NCBI GenBank assembly: GCA_900771165.1
Contig: CAAGMX010000444.1
Location: forward strand, 1 to 7,023
Source of the DNA: Victivallales bacterium
Lineage (GTDB): Bacteria > Verrucomicrobiota > Lentisphaeria > Oligosphaerales > Oligosphaeraceae
Direction: 5' to 3'
DNA: 7,023 bases
Part shown: one piece after another, positions 4,745 to 7,023 of the stretch
Numbering within the stretch: position 1 is the stretch's first letter
How the letters are laid out: every line of letters starts with the position of its first letter
Notes under the pieces: model-generated
Database searches by the model: none
The model's input: the letters and a program-made list of their open reading frames with translations, nothing else
Told to the model about the DNA's origin: nothing
Program-made: the position numbers and the translations under genes

Positions 4745-6160
4745 ATGCGCCTACCCTCTCTTCCCCCACGGCTCCGCCTTCTGAATCTCCTTCTTATCCT
4801 CCTCCTGCTCTTGGTGTTGGCCACCGGTTGCGCCACGGTGCGGGAGGCCCGTCAGATCCAGCGGGAGGATCACGTGTCTCCCCCGGGAGAACGGACGGTG
4901 TCCGCGGAGGAGGCAGGCATCACCCAGGGGTGCACCCTGACCCTGGAGCAGCTGGAGCAGATTGCCCTGCGATGCCAGCCGGCCCTCTACCAGATGCGAC
5001 TGGAGGTGGAGCGTACCCGTCTCTCCCTGGCCAACGCCCGCTCCGGCTACCTGCCCAGTCTTTCCTCCTCCCTCTCCCACTCCCGATCCACCCAGAACAC
5101 GGATCCCCATCGGGAAAGCACCCGGAACCGGGGCAGCTACAGCGGGGGCGTGAACCTCAGCCTCACCATTTATGACTTTGGACGCACCTCCGCCGAGGTG
5201 CAACAGGCCCAGGACAGCCTCTCCGCCGCCCTGAAATCCCTGGAGGAGCAGGAGTGCGCCACCCTCTATCAGGTGCGCCAGAGCTACTTCCAGCTTCGCC
5301 GGGCCGTGGAGCTCCATGCCGTCGCCCAGGAGGCGGTGGAGCAGTACCGGGATCACTGGGAGCAGATGAAGACCAAGCGCTCCGTGGGGGCCTCCACGGA
5401 ATATGACGTGCTGAAGGCGGAGGTGGACTACCAGCAGGCCAGGCTCCATGAGATCACCACCGCCAACGACGTGGCCCTGGGATGGACCGACCTGAACCGC
5501 TCCCTGGGCCTGACGGAAGTCCCGGAATACCGGCTGGGGGACTGCCACCTTCAGGAATATCCCCAGAGCGTCCCGGAACTCATGGCCATGGCTCAGGAAT
5601 CCTCCCCCTCCCTGGCCGCCCTACGCTACCGGGTAAAGGTGGCCTCGGGAGCCCTGGATGCCGCCATCGCCGACCTCTATCCCAATCTCTCCCTCTCCCT
5701 GGGAGGCAGCCTCTCCGGAAGAGACCCGGGACTGCCCTGGCTCTGGAATCTCAACGGCGGACTCTCCCTGGGACAGAGCCTCTTCCAGGGCGGACGCCTC
5801 ACCAATGCCATCCGCCAGGCCATGCTCTCCCTCCAAAGCGCCCGCAGCAGCTATGCCGACGGAGAGCAGGCCCTCTTCCGCTCCCTCACCAGCGCCGTCC
5901 TCACCTCCACCCGCGCCCGTCTTTCCCTGGAGGTGGCAGATCTGGCCGCCCAGGCCGCCCAGCGGAATCTGGAGATTGTGAACGAGAAGTTCCGCAATGG
6001 CAAGGCCACCAGCGTGGATCGCACCGACGCCCAAGTCTCCTATTCCAGCGCCAAGGCGGAGGCCGTCAACGCCCGCTTTGACTACCTGGAGGCCCAGGCC
6101 ACCATCGCCAATCTTCTGGGAGACTCCTCCCGCCCCGGCAATGCCCTGCCCCCCCAATAA
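4745..6160 (+). CDS. TolC-family outer-membrane efflux lipoprotein
   Basis: This 471-residue protein is the outer-membrane channel of a tripartite efflux or type I secretion system. It starts with a lipoprotein signal: arginines at 2, 9 and 11, a leucine-rich core (12-25) and the lipobox LATGC with the acylated Cys at 29. The following Ala lacks any inner-membrane retention signal, so outer-membrane sorting is expected. Two outer-membrane efflux (OEP) repeats follow, about 65-255 and 275-460. Each has long coiled-coil helices and a beta segment: VNLSLTIYDFGRTSAEV (136-152) and the equivalent GLSLGQSLFQGGRLTNA (339-355). NEKFRNGKATSVDRTDAQ (413-430) matches the repeat-2 helix hairpin, and SVGASTEYDVLKAEVDYQQA (213-232) is its repeat-1 counterpart. 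An in-frame ATG at 4682 with GGAG 6 bases upstream would add 21 residues before the signal; I prefer 4745 because it gives a normal signal peptide. The adaptor gene follows 36 bases later. Confidence 0.92.
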   Translation: MRLPSLPPRLRLLNLLLILLLLLVLATGCATVREARQIQREDHVSPPGERTVSAEEAGITQGCTLTLEQLEQIALRCQPALYQMRLEVERTRLSLANARSGYLPSLSSSLSHSRSTQNTDPHRESTRNRGSYSGGVNLSLTIYDFGRTSAEVQQAQDSLSAALKSLEEQECATLYQVRQSYFQLRRAVELHAVAQEAVEQYRDHWEQMKTKRSVGASTEYDVLKAEVDYQQARLHEITTANDVALGWTDLNRSLGLTEVPEYRLGDCHLQEYPQSVPELMAMAQESSPSLAALRYRVKVASGALDAAIADLYPNLSLSLGGSLSGRDPGLPWLWNLNGGLSLGQSLFQGGRLTNAIRQAMLSLQSARSSYADGEQALFRSLTSAVLTSTRARLSLEVADLAAQAAQRNLEIVNEKFRNGKATSVDRTDAQVSYSSAKAEAVNARFDYLEAQATIANLLGDSSRPGNALPPQ

Positions 6161-6196
6161 CTCCCTTTTTCCTCCCCCTCTCCTGCACACCTCACT
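6161..6196 (+). promoter_or_regulatory. Pyrimidine-rich leader of the adaptor gene, no Shine-Dalgarno
   Basis: Of the 36 bases between the tolC-like stop and the adaptor ATG, 32 are pyrimidines and only one is G. As at leuD, no Shine-Dalgarno is possible here. Initiation probably depends on coupling with the upstream gene or on an unstructured pyrimidine leader; this mechanism is inferred. Confidence 0.45.
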
Positions 6197-7023
6197 ATGC
6201 TGAAGAAAATCCTGAAGTTTGTCCTGTTCTGCCTGGTCCTCGGGGGCATCTGGTATGGCGTCCATTGGTACCGCACCCGTCCCCGTCCCGCCGAACCCAC
6301 CTATTACCGGAGCCAGGTCGTCCAGCGGGGTTCCCTGACCCAGGAGGTGACGGCCACCGGCACCATCGCCCCCATCAAGGAAGTCTCCGTCACCACCCAG
6401 GTCACCGGGAAGATCATCTCCCTTTCCGCGGACTACAATTCCCGCATCGTCAAGGATCAGGTCATCGCCCTCATTGATCCGGACACCTACGAGTCCGCCC
6501 TGGCCAGCGCCCGGGCCCAGCTGAAGAACAACGAGGCCTCCCGGGAACGCACCCAGGCCCAGCTGACCCTGGCCGGCAAGGAGCTGGAACGCCTGAAGAA
6601 ACTCTTCGCCAAGGAGATGGCCACGGAAAGCGAGCTGGACAACGCCCAGGCCAGCTACGACGAACTGGTGGCCACCCTGAAGAGCAACGAGGCCTCCATC
6701 GAACAGTCCCAGGCCAGCGTCCGCACCGCCGAGAAGAATCTGGCGGACTGCACCATCACCTCCCCCGTCACCGGCATTGTCATTGACCGTTCCGTGGAAG
6801 AGGGGCAGACCGTGGTTTCCTCCATGAATGCCACCGGCCTCTTCAACGTGGCCACGGAACTCACCCGGGTGCAGGTGGAGGCGGCCATTCCCGAGGCGGA
6901 TGTGGGAAGCATTCGGGTGGGGCAGCGGGTGGTATTCACCGTGGACGCCTACAAGCAGAAGTTCCACGGCAAGGTGACCCAGATTCGCCTGGCCAGCGAA
7001 ACCACCTCCAACGTGGTCACCTA
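6197..7023 (+). CDS. Periplasmic adaptor subunit of efflux pump (MacA/HlyD family), 3' truncated by window
   Basis: 275 codons are visible and the frame is still open at the window end. Residues 1-25 (MLKKILKFVLFCLVLGGIWY, then GVHWY) form an uncleaved inner-membrane anchor with basic residues on the cytoplasmic side. The first half of the lipoyl domain follows: TATGTIAPIKEVSVTTQVTG (52-71) and VKDQVIALIDPDTYESAL (85-102). A long alpha-helical hairpin (about 97-182, charged, Ala/Gln-rich) should contact the TolC-like channel. The second lipoyl half is TITSPVTGIVIDRSVEEGQTV (186-206), and the beta-barrel domain begins near 218 (VQVEAAIPEADVGSIRVGQ). The IDPDTYESAL and SNVVT segments favour the MacA-like branch, so a MacB-type ABC transporter is the most likely next gene, but an RND partner cannot be excluded. 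The protein links the inner-membrane pump to the outer-membrane lipoprotein encoded just upstream. Confidence 0.93.
   Translation, partial: MLKKILKFVLFCLVLGGIWYGVHWYRTRPRPAEPTYYRSQVVQRGSLTQEVTATGTIAPIKEVSVTTQVTGKIISLSADYNSRIVKDQVIALIDPDTYESALASARAQLKNNEASRERTQAQLTLAGKELERLKKLFAKEMATESELDNAQASYDELVATLKSNEASIEQSQASVRTAEKNLADCTITSPVTGIVIDRSVEEGQTVVSSMNATGLFNVATELTRVQVEAAIPEADVGSIRVGQRVVFTVDAYKQKFHGKVTQIRLASETTSNVVT

Overview
The window is GC-rich (about 60% or more by eye), and every gene reads left to right on the + strand. It appears to hold three transcription units: the end of a leucine biosynthesis operon, a single-gene pseudopilin unit with its own promoter and terminator, and the start of a tripartite efflux/secretion operon. 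The best taxonomic clue is the pseudopilin. Its N-terminus ([17 protein letters not shown], then [11 protein letters not shown] and CTNNLKQ) and its C-terminal H-X9-DG motif are the hallmark of a family that is greatly expanded in the PVC group, especially Lentisphaerota/Victivallales. I therefore infer a Gram-negative PVC bacterium, probably Lentisphaerota. The outer-membrane lipoprotein and periplasmic adaptor confirm a two-membrane envelope.

Positions 1-3253 carry leuA (3' end only), leuC, leuD and leuB, closely packed in the order A-C-D-B. Together they take 2-isopropylmalate from its synthesis (LeuA) through isomerisation (LeuCD, a [4Fe-4S] enzyme) to oxidative decarboxylation (LeuB). 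All key residues I could check are present, so the pathway looks intact.

Positions 3254-3751 contain no credible gene, but the stretch is not featureless. Its first ~290 bases are very GC-rich and hold a series of stem-loops, a four-tract G-quadruplex motif, and a 15-bp stem-loop whose three G.U pairs make it an RNA structure of the + strand. The G-quadruplex and that stem-loop share the same G tracts and cannot form together. An abrupt AT-rich island follows, with overlapping inverted repeats, and then a good sigma70-type promoter about 90 bases before the pseudopilin start codon.

Positions 3752-4585 encode the pseudopilin, followed by a textbook intrinsic terminator at 4615-4651. From 4745 onward come a TolC-family outer-membrane lipoprotein and a MacA/HlyD-type periplasmic adaptor that runs off the window. 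The inner-membrane component (a MacB-like ABC transporter or an RND pump) presumably lies downstream.

Translation starts fall into two classes. leuC, leuB and the pseudopilin have Shine-Dalgarno sequences. leuD and the adaptor (and probably the tolC-like gene) instead follow short pyrimidine tracts almost free of G. The coding genes are ordinary members of known families; the non-coding DNA after leuB is the part most worth a second look.
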